64,000 nt of DNA from Mesorhizobium loti. Lineage in GTDB: Bacteria > Pseudomonadota > Alphaproteobacteria > Rhizobiales > Rhizobiaceae. The DNA lies in the NCBI GenBank assembly GCA_014189435.1, contig CP050293.1, positions 4,593,001 to 4,657,000 on the forward strand, given 5' to 3'. Shown in pieces: positions 36,580 through 44,022 of the stretch. The notes under the pieces are model-generated. The model saw nothing but the letters and a program-made list of their open reading frames with translations. It was not told the DNA's origin and made no database searches. Position 1 is the stretch's first letter; every line of letters starts with the position of its first letter. The translations under genes were made by a program, and so were the position numbers.

Positions 36580-37146
36580 TCGTCGATATCGGCGTTGCGA
36601 GGGCGAGATCAGCTATCGGCGACGACCGCCCACCTCTTCTTAGCTAGGCATTGGGATTGAGCGTGGGGTGCGGATCGACGCTGGGTCCAGCAGGCGCCTT
36701 AGTTAGAGCGCTGCCGTGGCACGACCATGTCTGAGCGGCACACCGAATATCCGTCGCGGCGATATCTCGGTTGGCGGTGGAGGGTCAGGATGCAGAGCCA
36801 ATGCCTTGCCGCGAAGAAACGATGCCCGTGAGCATTGCCGTGACGCCGGTTTGCTGGCGCGAGACGGCCGCCATTTTCTCCGTTCTCTGACCGTGCCTCA
36901 ACCGCTCCACACGGCCTCTTCAATGGCCTGATCTGGCCGAACGCCGGCTTCGCCTCGATCGCCTATGACGCAACAGCCGCGTCAAACTTTCTTCCCCTGC
37001 CGGCTGCGCCGCCATTCCTCGCGAGACAAGAAAGCCCTCCTTGGCTGTCAGGCCCCTGCGGGGTGCGCCGTCGATCGCCTCCGGCCTGCCGATCGCCATC
37101 GAGGCCGCAATGGTGCGGGCTCGGGAACGGAAAACGGAGACTTACA
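36580..37146. other. Non-coding stretch upstream of DUF736 gene
   Basis: I find no convincing gene in these 567 bases. Short open frames occur on both strands, but none has a ribosome-binding site or a recognisable motif. One plus-strand frame around 36913-37010 reads LFNGLIWPNAGFASIAYDAT, which is protein-like and may be a relic of a lost gene. The end carries GGAG before the DUF736 start. Confidence 0.4.
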
Positions 37147-37473
37147 ATGGCGACCATCGGCACCTTCAAGAAGACCGGCTCGAACGAATTCACCGGCGAA
37201 ATCGTCACCCTCAGTGTCCAGGCCAAGAACGTGCGCATCGTCCCCGACCAGCGCGCGACCGGCGAGAACGCCCCCAGTCACCGGGTCCTGGTCGGCCGCG
37301 CCGAGATCGGCGCCGCCTGGTCCAAGCGCTCTAACGAGGGCCGCGACTATCTGGGCCTCAAGCTGGACGATCCGAGCTTCAACGCCCCGATCTACGCCAA
37401 CCTCTTCGACGACGAGGAAGGCGAGACCTTCTCGCTGATCTGGTCCCGCCCCAACGGGCGGCGGGGCGACTGA
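37147..37473 (+). CDS. DUF736 family protein, first copy
   Basis: A 108-residue protein of the DUF736 family: IGTFKKTGSNEFTGEIVTLS, the central SHRVLVGRAEIGAAW and the C-terminal FSLIWSRPNGRR. A diverged second copy lies at 42675-43013. The family is a hallmark of conjugative elements in Hyphomicrobiales and sphingomonads; its function is unknown. ATG 37147 follows CGGAG. A strong terminator hairpin follows the stop, so it is probably transcribed alone. Confidence 0.9.
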   Translation: MATIGTFKKTGSNEFTGEIVTLSVQAKNVRIVPDQRATGENAPSHRVLVGRAEIGAAWSKRSNEGRDYLGLKLDDPSFNAPIYANLFDDEEGETFSLIWSRPNGRRGD

Positions 37474-37484
37474 GGCCCCGCGCG

Positions 37485-37510
37485 AGGCCCCGGCCGGAAG
37501 GCCGGGGCCT
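37485..37510 (+). terminator. Terminator hairpin after first DUF736 gene
   Basis: AGGCCCCGGCC and GGCCGGGGCCT pair perfectly over 11 bp with a GGAA tetraloop, followed by TCGGCTTT. It begins 12 bases after the DUF736 stop codon. Confidence 0.75.
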
Positions 37511-37591
37511 TCGGCTTTGCGGCGACCGAATCAGTTGCGGCCCAATCGACCGTAGAGAGCCCAAACAGCCATTTCCGGCTGGAAGATCCTG

Positions 37592-37622
37592 CCAAGAACG
37601 ACTATTATAGTCGTAGTCTTGG
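37592..37622. promoter_or_regulatory. Palindromic operator upstream of XRE gene
   Basis: The core ACGACTATTATAGTCGT (37598-37614) is a perfect dyad. CCAAGA and TCTTGG extend it outward with a two-base asymmetry. TATTAT inside the core could serve as a -10 box. It lies 35 bp before the XRE start, as expected for an autorepressor operator. Confidence 0.65.
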
Positions 37623-37645
37623 CGTACGCGTATGTCCGTGTGGGA

Positions 37646-37665
37646 GGTGATCATGCATGATCACC
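37646..37665. promoter_or_regulatory. 20-bp perfect palindrome over the XRE start codon
   Basis: GGTGATCATGCATGATCACC is self-complementary throughout. It overlaps part of the GGGAGG ribosome-binding site and the ATG at 37657. It could be a second operator, or an RNA stem that hides the start region. Confidence 0.65.
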
Positions 37666-37899
37666 GCCCGACAATTTCGGGCCGCACGCGCGTTGCTGGG
37701 TTGGACACAGGAGACGCTCGCTGACAAGGCCCGGGTCTCATTGACCGCGCTTAAGCGCCTCGAATCCACCAGTGGCCTCGAGGTCTTTGAGAGTACGCGC
37801 GACGAGGTGCGAAGGGCTTTCGAGCGCGCGGGCATCGTCTTCCTGAACTCCGATCAGGGCAAGGGAGTGCTGCTCGTTGATGCAAAGAAGGAAACCTGA
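37657..37899 (+). CDS. XRE-family transcriptional regulator
   Basis: An 80-residue one-domain helix-turn-helix protein: FRAARALLGWTQETLADKAR, then SLTALKRLESTSGLEVFEST. This is the classic XRE/Cro fold and its length is normal for small element-encoded regulators. ATG 37657 lies inside a 20-bp palindrome, with a second dyad upstream, so strong autoregulation is likely. The neighbours are small regulators and the replication gene, which suggests that it governs element transfer or copy control. Confidence 0.88.
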   Translation: MITARQFRAARALLGWTQETLADKARVSLTALKRLESTSGLEVFESTRDEVRRAFERAGIVFLNSDQGKGVLLVDAKKET

Positions 37900-37944
37900 C
37901 GTTCGACAGGTCGTGGCGTTGCCACATCTTCCCGCATCAGGGCC

Positions 37945-38283
37945 TTGCGTCATTTTTCCGATGAAATCATCGTTAACAATCTCCTCCAGTTTGGATACAT
38001 CTCGCGATCGGGGGATGTTGTGACTAAAGACGATTTTCTCGACCAGCCGCCGGCCGGCGCGGCTTTGACCGCTTATGACGAGGCGCATCTGAAGCTCTAT
38101 GTCCGGCTGCTCGATGCCGACGCGGAAAGCGCCGATTGGCGTGAGGTGGTCGAAGTCCTCTTCGGGCTCGACGCCAAGGCCGAACCGGAGCGCGCTCGGC
38201 GCATCTACACCAGCCATCTCGACCGCGCGAAATGGATGACCACCAGCGGCTTCTGTCAATTGCTGCAAGGCCGCCTGCACTGA
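37945..38283 (+). CDS. Conserved small protein of conjugative elements
   Basis: A 112-residue acidic protein that starts at TTG 37945, with no in-frame ATG upstream. It contains DEIIVNNLLQFGYISRSGDV, followed by the helical AHLKLYVRLLDADAESADWREV. Its position between the XRE gene and the DUF2285 gene matches the order on mesorhizobial elements as I recall it. The start is uncertain: GTG near 38018 is an alternative that would remove the N-terminal helix. No function is assigned. Confidence 0.55.
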   Translation: MRHFSDEIIVNNLLQFGYISRSGDVVTKDDFLDQPPAGAALTAYDEAHLKLYVRLLDADAESADWREVVEVLFGLDAKAEPERARRIYTSHLDRAKWMTTSGFCQLLQGRLH

Positions 38284-38399
38284 GGTGATGCACAAACCGC
38301 ATCACGTTGCGCCCACTTCGTTCTTCCCGCGCTTTGTTCAACCGGGAATCGTATCCGCTGCACAACTCGCGTTGTAAAACGTTGCGGAGGCGGTGGAGG

Positions 38400-39162
38400 A
38401 TGAAGGATGAAAGTTGGCGGTCTGAAGCCGCCTATGACTATATCGACAAGTTGACGCCGGGCGATCTTGCCTGGGAGTTCCTGCGTCGTAATCCCGACTA
38501 CAGAAAATCATATCAGGAACTGGTTGCGATCGGACGGCTGACCGGGGACATCGCCCGGGAATTCGCCGAACAATGGGGGTTGCGATTTCGTCGCCGACCC
38601 TCGCAACTCCGCGCTCATCCAGCCGGTCTTCTGGACCCCGCAAACCGATCCCGCGACACTCCCGTTCACCAGCGGACCGAGTCCGGCGGGAGATTTCCGC
38701 CTCGGCGTTGAGGATCTGCTCGCCCATGCCATCATCGAGCATGATCCTGGTCTGATCCGGCTCACGCTGCGGGGCGAGCCCCACGACGTGGCCTTGGTCG
38801 ACGTCGATGATGCCCGCCCCCTCGGCGCATTCGTCCTGTTCGATGAACTGACGCCCGACCGATTGACCGCGGTCGAACGCCTCTGGCACGCAATGTTCGG
38901 CAAGCGTGTGCCGCCCGATCCGCGCATGACGCTGCAGAGACGTCAGCGCGCGCGCCAGATGCTGCGCGCTGTCGACGCGCGCGAGAGCGGCGCCATCTAC
39001 CGCACCGTCGCAGAGCATCTCTTCCCTCAGCACAAGATCGACGCAGCGTCCTGGGTCGGCGACCCAATCCGGGAGATCACCATCCGTCTCGCCCGCGACG
39101 GCATGAAGCTCGTTCGCGGCGGCTACCGGACATTGCTGCGCCGCCCACGCCGGGATCGCTGA
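38400..39162 (+). pseudogene. DUF2285 regulator-domain protein, one frameshift
   Basis: The N-terminal frame from ATG 38400 encodes the transcriptional-regulator-type domain (DKLTPGDLAWEFLRRNPDYR). At a five-G run, 38575-38579, it is thrown out of frame. Removing one G gives CDFVADPRNSALIQPVFWTP and continues into the DUF2285 domain (LWHAMFGKRVPPDPRMTLQRRQRARQM, then PIREITIRLARDGMKLVRGG), ending at 39162. The repaired protein has 253 residues, normal for the family. Such proteins are regulators of conjugative elements. The homopolymer site makes a sequencing error plausible. Confidence 0.78.
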
Positions 39163-39287
39163 CGCCCGCTCGGGTGTCGATTTTAGCGCCTTACTTCGAC
39201 ATCGTCCGAGGCGCCGTCTTCGCGCCACCGTGCTCGCAACCCGCCGCTTGTTCGCAGCGGCCACCGCGAGACCACGAAGGTGCGACC

Positions 39288-39575
39288 ATGGCCGACAGAG
39301 CCGCCAATCTACCGCCACGCTACCTGAGGACGCAGGAAGCCGCCCGCTTCCTCGGCCTCTCCGAACGCACCCTCGAGAAGCACCGGACCTACGGCACCGG
39401 TCCGGTCTACCGCAAGCTCGGCGGCCGCGTCGTCTATTCCGTCGAGGACCTGCAGAGCTGGGCCGACCGGGGCCTGGTCACCTCGACCTCCGATCCGCGC
39501 GGCGGCACCGTGCTCCCAGCCAAGCGCCAGGTCACCGCATCCCCCGCCACCGCCGGCGGCCGCTTCGCGCGCTGA
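39288..39575 (+). CDS. Excisionase/MerR-like helix-turn-helix protein
   Basis: A 95-residue protein with an HTH_17-type DNA-binding domain: RYLRTQEAARFLGLSERTLE, then the wing KLGGRVVYSVEDLQSWADRG. Proteins of this type act as recombination directionality factors or small regulators on integrative elements. ATG 39288 begins immediately after GCGACC, with a weak GAAGG upstream. It ends 11 bp before the RepA start and is probably cotranscribed with it. Confidence 0.82.
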   Translation: MADRAANLPPRYLRTQEAARFLGLSERTLEKHRTYGTGPVYRKLGGRVVYSVEDLQSWADRGLVTSTSDPRGGTVLPAKRQVTASPATAGGRFAR

Positions 39576-39586
39576 GGCGGCCGGCC

Positions 39587-40474
39587 GTGTCGTCCCGCCA
39601 CACCCATCACGATGAGCGCGCGCAGCTCGATCTGTTCCGGGCGCTGCCCGGCGATCTCGCACCCCGCGATGCCCAGGACCTCATGGCTTATCCGTTCTTC
39701 TCGCTCGCCAAGTCGAAGCGCCTGGCGCCGATCGACTTCAAGGCGGGTTCGGTGAAGATCCGCGTGGAAGCCGTCCCCGAACATGGCATGGCCACGATTT
39801 GGGACGCCGATGTCCTCATCTGGGCAGCCTCCCAGATTGTCGAAGCGCGCGATGTCGGCTTGCGTCCGTCGCGCCTGATGGCGACCACCCCCTATGAAAT
39901 TCTGAACTTCATCGGCCGCGGCGTGTCGCTACGCGACTACGACCGCCTGAAGGCCGCGCTCGACCGGCTGCAGTCGACCACGGTCGCGACCTCGATCCGC
40001 CAGCCGACCGAGCGGCGGATGCACCGCTTCTCTTGGATCAACGAATGGAAGGAGCGCGCCGATCACCGCGGCCGTCCGCTCGGCCTCGAGCTGATCGTTC
40101 CCGACTGGTTTTACGGCGCCGTCCTTGACGATGCGCTCGTGCTGACGATCGACCGCAGATACTTCGATCTCACAGGCGGGCTGGAGCGCTGGCTTTATCG
40201 CCTGGTGCGCAAGCACGGCGGCAAGCAGGAACACGGCTGGAGCTTCGATTTCCCGCACCTCCACGCGAAATCCGGCAGCCTCTCGCCGCTCAAACACTTC
40301 GCCTACGACCTGCGCGAGATCGTCCGCCGCCAGCCGCTGCCCGGCTATCGCCTGACCATCGAGCAATGCTTCGGCGGTCCCGAAATCCTGTCTTTCGTAC
40401 CCACCGATCACGACGCGCTCGGCATTCCGCGCCGCCGTCGCCGCTCGACAACTCGACCTGGGGATAAGCTGTGA
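39587..40474 (+). CDS. repA: Replication initiator protein A
   Basis: A 295-residue RepA of the replication initiator A family. It starts at GTG 39587 with SSRHTHHDERAQLDLFRALP, followed by LMAYPFFSLAKSKRLAPIDF and the winged-helix region TTPYEILNFIGRGVSLRDYD. The central ALDRLQSTTVATSIRQ and late LPGYRLTIEQCFGGPEI are typical of iteron-binding initiators. Three iterons lie immediately downstream, so this gene and the origin form a complete replicon module, which suggests that the element can replicate autonomously at some stage. The start is uncertain because the frame extends upstream, but the HTH gene occupies that region. Confidence 0.87.
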   Translation: MSSRHTHHDERAQLDLFRALPGDLAPRDAQDLMAYPFFSLAKSKRLAPIDFKAGSVKIRVEAVPEHGMATIWDADVLIWAASQIVEARDVGLRPSRLMATTPYEILNFIGRGVSLRDYDRLKAALDRLQSTTVATSIRQPTERRMHRFSWINEWKERADHRGRPLGLELIVPDWFYGAVLDDALVLTIDRRYFDLTGGLERWLYRLVRKHGGKQEHGWSFDFPHLHAKSGSLSPLKHFAYDLREIVRRQPLPGYRLTIEQCFGGPEILSFVPTDHDALGIPRRRRRSTTRPGDKL

Positions 40475-40480
40475 ATCATC

Positions 40481-40546
40481 TCGTGCTATCAGGGACCGGG
40501 GCTATCGTGCCATTGGGGACCGGACCCTCGTGCTATCGGGGACCGA
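40481..40546 (+). repeat. Three iterons, probable oriV
   Basis: Three 19-bp direct repeats with consensus TCGTGCYATYRGGGACCGR start at 40481, 40505 and 40528, spaced 24 and 23 bp, near two helical turns. They begin seven bases past the RepA stop. Tandem sites of this kind are the usual binding sites of RepA-type initiators. An inverted 9-base piece (GTCCCCGAT) of the repeat recurs at 40659-40667, ahead of parA. Confidence 0.8.
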
Positions 40547-40604
40547 AATCGCCGATTCATCGCGCTGAATCAGCAGCTTGCGAGCCCCGTAACTTATCTA
40601 ACCT

Positions 40605-40621
40605 AGATTCCTACGGAATCT
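40605..40621. promoter_or_regulatory. Palindrome upstream of parA
   Basis: AGATTCC and GGAATCT form a perfect 7-bp inverted repeat with TAC between them, in an AT-rich stretch 62 bp before the parA start. It is a likely operator for autoregulation, or a ParB-type site. No other copy was seen in the window. Confidence 0.5.
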
Positions 40622-40682
40622 TTCTAACGCAACCCGTTTTTTCGTGCTGTGTGGACGAGTCCCCGATCGTCGGGAGACCGTC

Positions 40683-41321
40683 ATGATCGTCGCGCTCCTC
40701 AACCAGAAGGGCGGCGTCGGCAAGACGACGCTCGCCCTCCATCTCGCCGGTGAACGGGCTCGGGGCGGTAAGCGCGTCACGCTCATCGACGCCGATCCTC
40801 AAGGGTCTGCGCTGGATTGGTCGCAGCAACGCAGCCGGGAGGGATTGCAGCGGCTGTTCGGTGTTGTCGGCCTGGCCCGGGACACGCTCCACCGTGAAGC
40901 GCCGGAGCTGGCGCGTGACGCTGACCATGTCGTCATCGACGGACCGCCGCGCGTCGCCAGTTTGATGCGCTCGGCGCTGCTCGCCGCCGACCTCGTGCTG
41001 ATCCCAGTGCAGCCGTCGCCGCTCGACGGCTGGGCGTCGGCCGAGATGCTCGCGCTGCTCAATGAAGCACGTATCTACCGCCCAGAGCTTGCCGCTCGCT
41101 TCGTGCTGAACCGCTGCGCGGCGCGCACCGTGCTCGCCCGCGAAACCGTCGAGACGCTCGCCGACCACGACCCGCCATTGCTCGCGACGACCATCGGTCA
41201 GCGCATCGTCTTCGCCGATGTCGTGCAGACCGGCCGGATCGCCGCGGAGCAGGACCAGGATTGTCCGGGCGCGCGCGAGATCACCGCGCTCGCGGCCGAA
41301 ATCTTGAGGATCGGCGCATGA
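40683..41321 (+). CDS. parA: ParA-family ATPase
   Basis: A 212-residue deviant Walker-type ATPase: KGGVGKTT at residues 9-16, DADPQGSALDW as motif A', and VVIDGPPRV as Walker B. It is short and lacks an N-terminal DNA-binding domain, as in type Ib ParA proteins. ATG 40683 is preceded by GGGAGACCGTC. Its stop overlaps the start of the next small gene, which should encode its partner. It would secure inheritance of the element when it is extrachromosomal. Confidence 0.92.
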   Translation: MIVALLNQKGGVGKTTLALHLAGERARGGKRVTLIDADPQGSALDWSQQRSREGLQRLFGVVGLARDTLHREAPELARDADHVVIDGPPRVASLMRSALLAADLVLIPVQPSPLDGWASAEMLALLNEARIYRPELAARFVLNRCAARTVLARETVETLADHDPPLLATTIGQRIVFADVVQTGRIAAEQDQDCPGAREITALAAEILRIGA

Positions 41322-41569
41322 GCGAACGATCTCCCAGGCGTGGGTTCGCATCTCGGCCAGGCGATCCAGAAAACTGGATCAAGGCGCCCGATCGCCAGAC
41401 ACAGCGACCGCAATCCGCCGACGACTTCTCGGCTCGGCTGACCATCGACGTCACCGCCGACATGCGCGGCCGCATCAAGATTGCGGCCTTCCAGCGCGGC
41501 CAGACTGTCGCCGACATGCTCCGCACGCTGCTCGAACGCGAATTCCCACAATCCCAAGGAGACGACTGA
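41318..41569 (+). CDS. Putative ParA partner, ribbon-helix-helix-like protein
   Basis: An 83-residue protein whose ATG overlaps the ParA stop. The C-terminal half, FSARLTIDVTADMRGRIKIA followed by QRGQTVADMLRTLLEREFP, resembles ribbon-helix-helix DNA-binding proteins that serve as partners of short ParA proteins. The N-terminus is basic and disordered, with a likely ATPase-stimulating arginine. The position and overlap support a role in partition. Confidence 0.7.
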   Translation: MSERSPRRGFASRPGDPENWIKAPDRQTQRPQSADDFSARLTIDVTADMRGRIKIAAFQRGQTVADMLRTLLEREFPQSQGDD

Positions 41570-42087
41570 TGTCCGGCCTTGCTGCCGTATCCGCGCGCGC
41601 CGGCCGCGCACCTCCCACGCCGCCTGCGGATCTCACCAAAGTCGAACTCGTCTGGATCGAGAAGCAGATCGAGCACTGGATTCGTTTCGGCCGCGAGGTC
41701 CGCGAACAGGTCCTCGACCGTCGCCGCCGTATCCTCTTCTTCCCTTCCGGCGCGGTCTTCGCGCTGGTGCGCTGGGCCGCGAACGAGCACGGCACCATGC
41801 TCTCCCGCCTCGACATTCTGCGCGCGGTGGGTCCTGGCGAACGCTGCCAGACAATCCCGACCGTGACGCCCGGCGGCGACATTCTGCTCCGCGTCGACGG
41901 CTGGCCGAGGGTGGAGCGCATGCTCCAGCTCATCGACGCGATCGAGGCCATCGGCATCGATCCGGCCGAGGTCGCGCCCGATTACTGGCGGCACGTTCAC
42001 AATCGCCTGGCCGTCGGCGAGACGCCGCGCGCCTACACGACGCAGCGCCATCGCGCCTTCCTCCTGGCGCGGAGGATCGGCGCATGA
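41569..42087 (+). CDS. DUF2840 domain-containing protein
   Basis: A 172-residue protein of the DUF2840 family: LTKVELVWIEKQIEHWIRFG and DYWRHVHNRLAVGETPRAYT. Its ATG overlaps the stop of the preceding gene and its stop overlaps the traF start, so the block is translated as a unit. DUF2840 genes lie between parA and traF on rhizobial transfer elements; no biochemical role is known. Confidence 0.85.
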   Translation: MSGLAAVSARAGRAPPTPPADLTKVELVWIEKQIEHWIRFGREVREQVLDRRRRILFFPSGAVFALVRWAANEHGTMLSRLDILRAVGPGERCQTIPTVTPGGDILLRVDGWPRVERMLQLIDAIEAIGIDPAEVAPDYWRHVHNRLAVGETPRAYTTQRHRAFLLARRIGA

Positions 42088-42629
42088 CCCGGCTCGGCTA
42101 CGCCGTCACCACGACGGGCGCCGTGTCGTTGCTCGGCATCCTATCGATCGTTTCCTTCGCGCCGAAGCTGATCTGGAATGCGTCGGCCAGCACGCCGATC
42201 GGCCTCTATGCCATCGCGCCAGACCCGTCCCCCGAGGTCACCGATCTGGTCGCCGTGCGTGCGCCCGAGCCGTTCGCGAGCTTCCTCGCCGAGGGCGGTT
42301 ATCTGCCGCGCGGCGTGCCGCTGATGAAGCGCGTCGTAGCGCTTCCCGGTCAACGCGTTTGCAGGACAGGCCTCGCCATCACCGTCGACGCCGTGCCGAT
42401 GGGCGACGCGCTTGATCGCGATCGTCGCGGCAATCTGCTGCCCGTCTGGCAAGGCTGCCGCGTCGTCGCCGAGGGCGAGCTGTTCCTGATGAACTGGCAG
42501 GTCAGCGACAGCCTCGACGGCCGCTACTTCGGCGCGCTTCCCGCCGCCGCCGTGATCGGCCGGGCCATCCCTCTCTACACCGACGAGGACGGCGATGGCC
42601 GCTTCGTCTGGCGCGCGCCGACGCGGTGA
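42084..42629 (+). CDS. traF: TraF-like S26 signal peptidase
   Basis: A 181-residue membrane-anchored serine peptidase of the TraF class. The N-terminal span LLGILSIVSFAPKLIWNASA is followed by the nucleophile Ser36 in SASTPIG and the general base Lys82 in LMKRVVALPG. TraF enzymes process and cyclise the TrbC pilin of the mating channel. The trbC gene lies 7 kb downstream. ATG 42084 overlaps the previous stop. Confidence 0.9.
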   Translation: MTRLGYAVTTTGAVSLLGILSIVSFAPKLIWNASASTPIGLYAIAPDPSPEVTDLVAVRAPEPFASFLAEGGYLPRGVPLMKRVVALPGQRVCRTGLAITVDAVPMGDALDRDRRGNLLPVWQGCRVVAEGELFLMNWQVSDSLDGRYFGALPAAAVIGRAIPLYTDEDGDGRFVWRAPTR

Positions 42630-42674
42630 CGACGTGCCCATTCCTAATCTCACCGCACATCAATGGAGACAATC

Positions 42675-43013
42675 ATGTCCCTAATCGGTCAATTCAGCCG
42701 CACCAAATCGGGCTATGCCGGGCGCGTCAGAACGCTCACGCTCGACGCCGAGTTGGTGCTCGTGCCGGTAGAGCAATCCGACACGGAGAACGCGCCCGAC
42801 TACCGCGTCCATCTCGGATCGGATGAGGACGGTCCCGAAGTTGGAGCGGGCTGGAAGCGCACCGGTGAGAAGGCCGGCGAGTACGTTTCGTTGCAGATAG
42901 ACGATCCGACCTTCAGCCAACCGGTCCGCGCTAACCTGTTCCAGTCGGCCGACGACAAGTCCGACTGGGGTCTGCACTGGAACCGCCCGCCTCGGCGCAG
43001 CGAGCGGGACTGA
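42675..43013 (+). CDS. DUF736 family protein, second copy
   Basis: A 112-residue DUF736 paralogue: IGQFSRTKSGYAGRVRTLTL and DYRVHLGSDEDGPEVGAGWK, with the family C-terminus WGLHWNRPPRR. It is clearly diverged from the first copy at 37147-37473, so the two were probably retained for different jobs rather than arising from recent duplication. ATG 42675 follows TGGAGAC. It ends three bases before the transglycosylase gene. Confidence 0.88.
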   Translation: MSLIGQFSRTKSGYAGRVRTLTLDAELVLVPVEQSDTENAPDYRVHLGSDEDGPEVGAGWKRTGEKAGEYVSLQIDDPTFSQPVRANLFQSADDKSDWGLHWNRPPRRSERD

Positions 43014-43016
43014 GCG

Positions 43017-43778
43017 ATGTCGGCCCGCCGCCATCCCGCTGTCGCCGGCCGGCATTCCACCGTCCGGCGCACAGCCTTCCTTCTCCTTTCCGGCCTGCTG
43101 ACCGCCGCGCCGCTTTGCGCCGACGCGAATGCACAGACCGTGTCGGGCGAACGCCTCTCTCGCGTCGATCCCTACGCCGCCTTGATCGCCGAGGCTGCGC
43201 GACGATTTGGCGTTCCCGAACATTGGATTCGTGCGGTCATGCGCGTCGAAAGCGCCGGCGACATGCGCGCCATCTCATCGGCCGGCGCGATGGGCCTGAT
43301 GCAGATCATGCCCGCGACCTGGGCGAATTTGCGCGCTCGACATGGTCTCGGCGACCCCTACAACCCGCGCGATAACATCATGGCGGGCGCGGCGTATCTG
43401 CGCGAGATGCACGATCGCTACGGCTCGCCCGGCTTTCTGGCGGCCTACAACGCTGGTCCCGGCCGCTACGAGGAATATCGGGCGACCGGCCGCCCGTTGC
43501 CGGCCGAAACACGCGCCTATGTCGCCGCCCTCGCACCGATCATCGGCGGCGGCGATCTCGCTGCCCCCGTCACGGTGGCGACCGCCGATCCGCTCGCCTG
43601 GACCCGTGCGCCACTCTTCATCGTGCAGGTCGACAGCAGCGCGGGTGCAGTCCAGCGGCAGCGGGACGGCGATCCGGCCGCACCCTCTGCGCGGGAGTCC
43701 GCTCGCCATCCGGACCTGCCTGCACCGCGATCGGACGGCCTATTCGTGGCGCGGACTGATACTGCGGGGCCGCGATGA
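43017..43778 (+). CDS. Lytic transglycosylase
   Basis: A 253-residue SLT-type murein hydrolase with a signal peptide (LLLSGLLTAAPLCADANAQ). The catalytic Glu lies in AVMRVESAGDM, followed by GAMGLMQIMPATWANLRARH and the family motif AYNAGPGRYEEY. It opens peptidoglycan for assembly of the conjugation channel, like VirB1/TrbN. The C-terminal 60 residues are disordered. It starts three bases after the DUF736 stop. Confidence 0.9.
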   Translation: MSARRHPAVAGRHSTVRRTAFLLLSGLLTAAPLCADANAQTVSGERLSRVDPYAALIAEAARRFGVPEHWIRAVMRVESAGDMRAISSAGAMGLMQIMPATWANLRARHGLGDPYNPRDNIMAGAAYLREMHDRYGSPGFLAAYNAGPGRYEEYRATGRPLPAETRAYVAALAPIIGGGDLAAPVTVATADPLAWTRAPLFIVQVDSSAGAVQRQRDGDPAAPSARESARHPDLPAPRSDGLFVARTDTAGPR

Positions 43779-44022
43779 GTGGCTTCGCACTCCATGCGGC
43801 ATTGTCGGGTTCTGGCGTGGAGTTGGCGTCAGAGGCGGGAAAAGCAGGCAGCACAACCGAACGATGGCGAGATAAAAGCGCGCGATGTGCGGCCTGGCGC
43901 GGCCGTGTGTTTTCAGAGACTTATGGAGCATTCGCGCGAGGTGCGCCTGATCGGCGCAGCCTGCGCCATCGAGATTCCTGCAAGTGTTTCCTCGGCTTTG
44001 CGCGATGTGCGGGGCCTCGACC
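43779..44022. other. Probable oriT region upstream of relaxase
   Basis: A gene-free gap directly before the relaxase gene. It contains the 13-bp direct repeat GCGCGATGTGCGG at 43880-43892 and 44000-44012, exactly 120 bp apart. It also has an imperfect inverted repeat, AGGTGCGCC and GGCGCAGCCT (43939-43962). Position and repeats fit an origin of transfer, but no nic consensus can be assigned by eye. A small open frame at 43775-44026 overlaps this and has no support. Confidence 0.5.
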
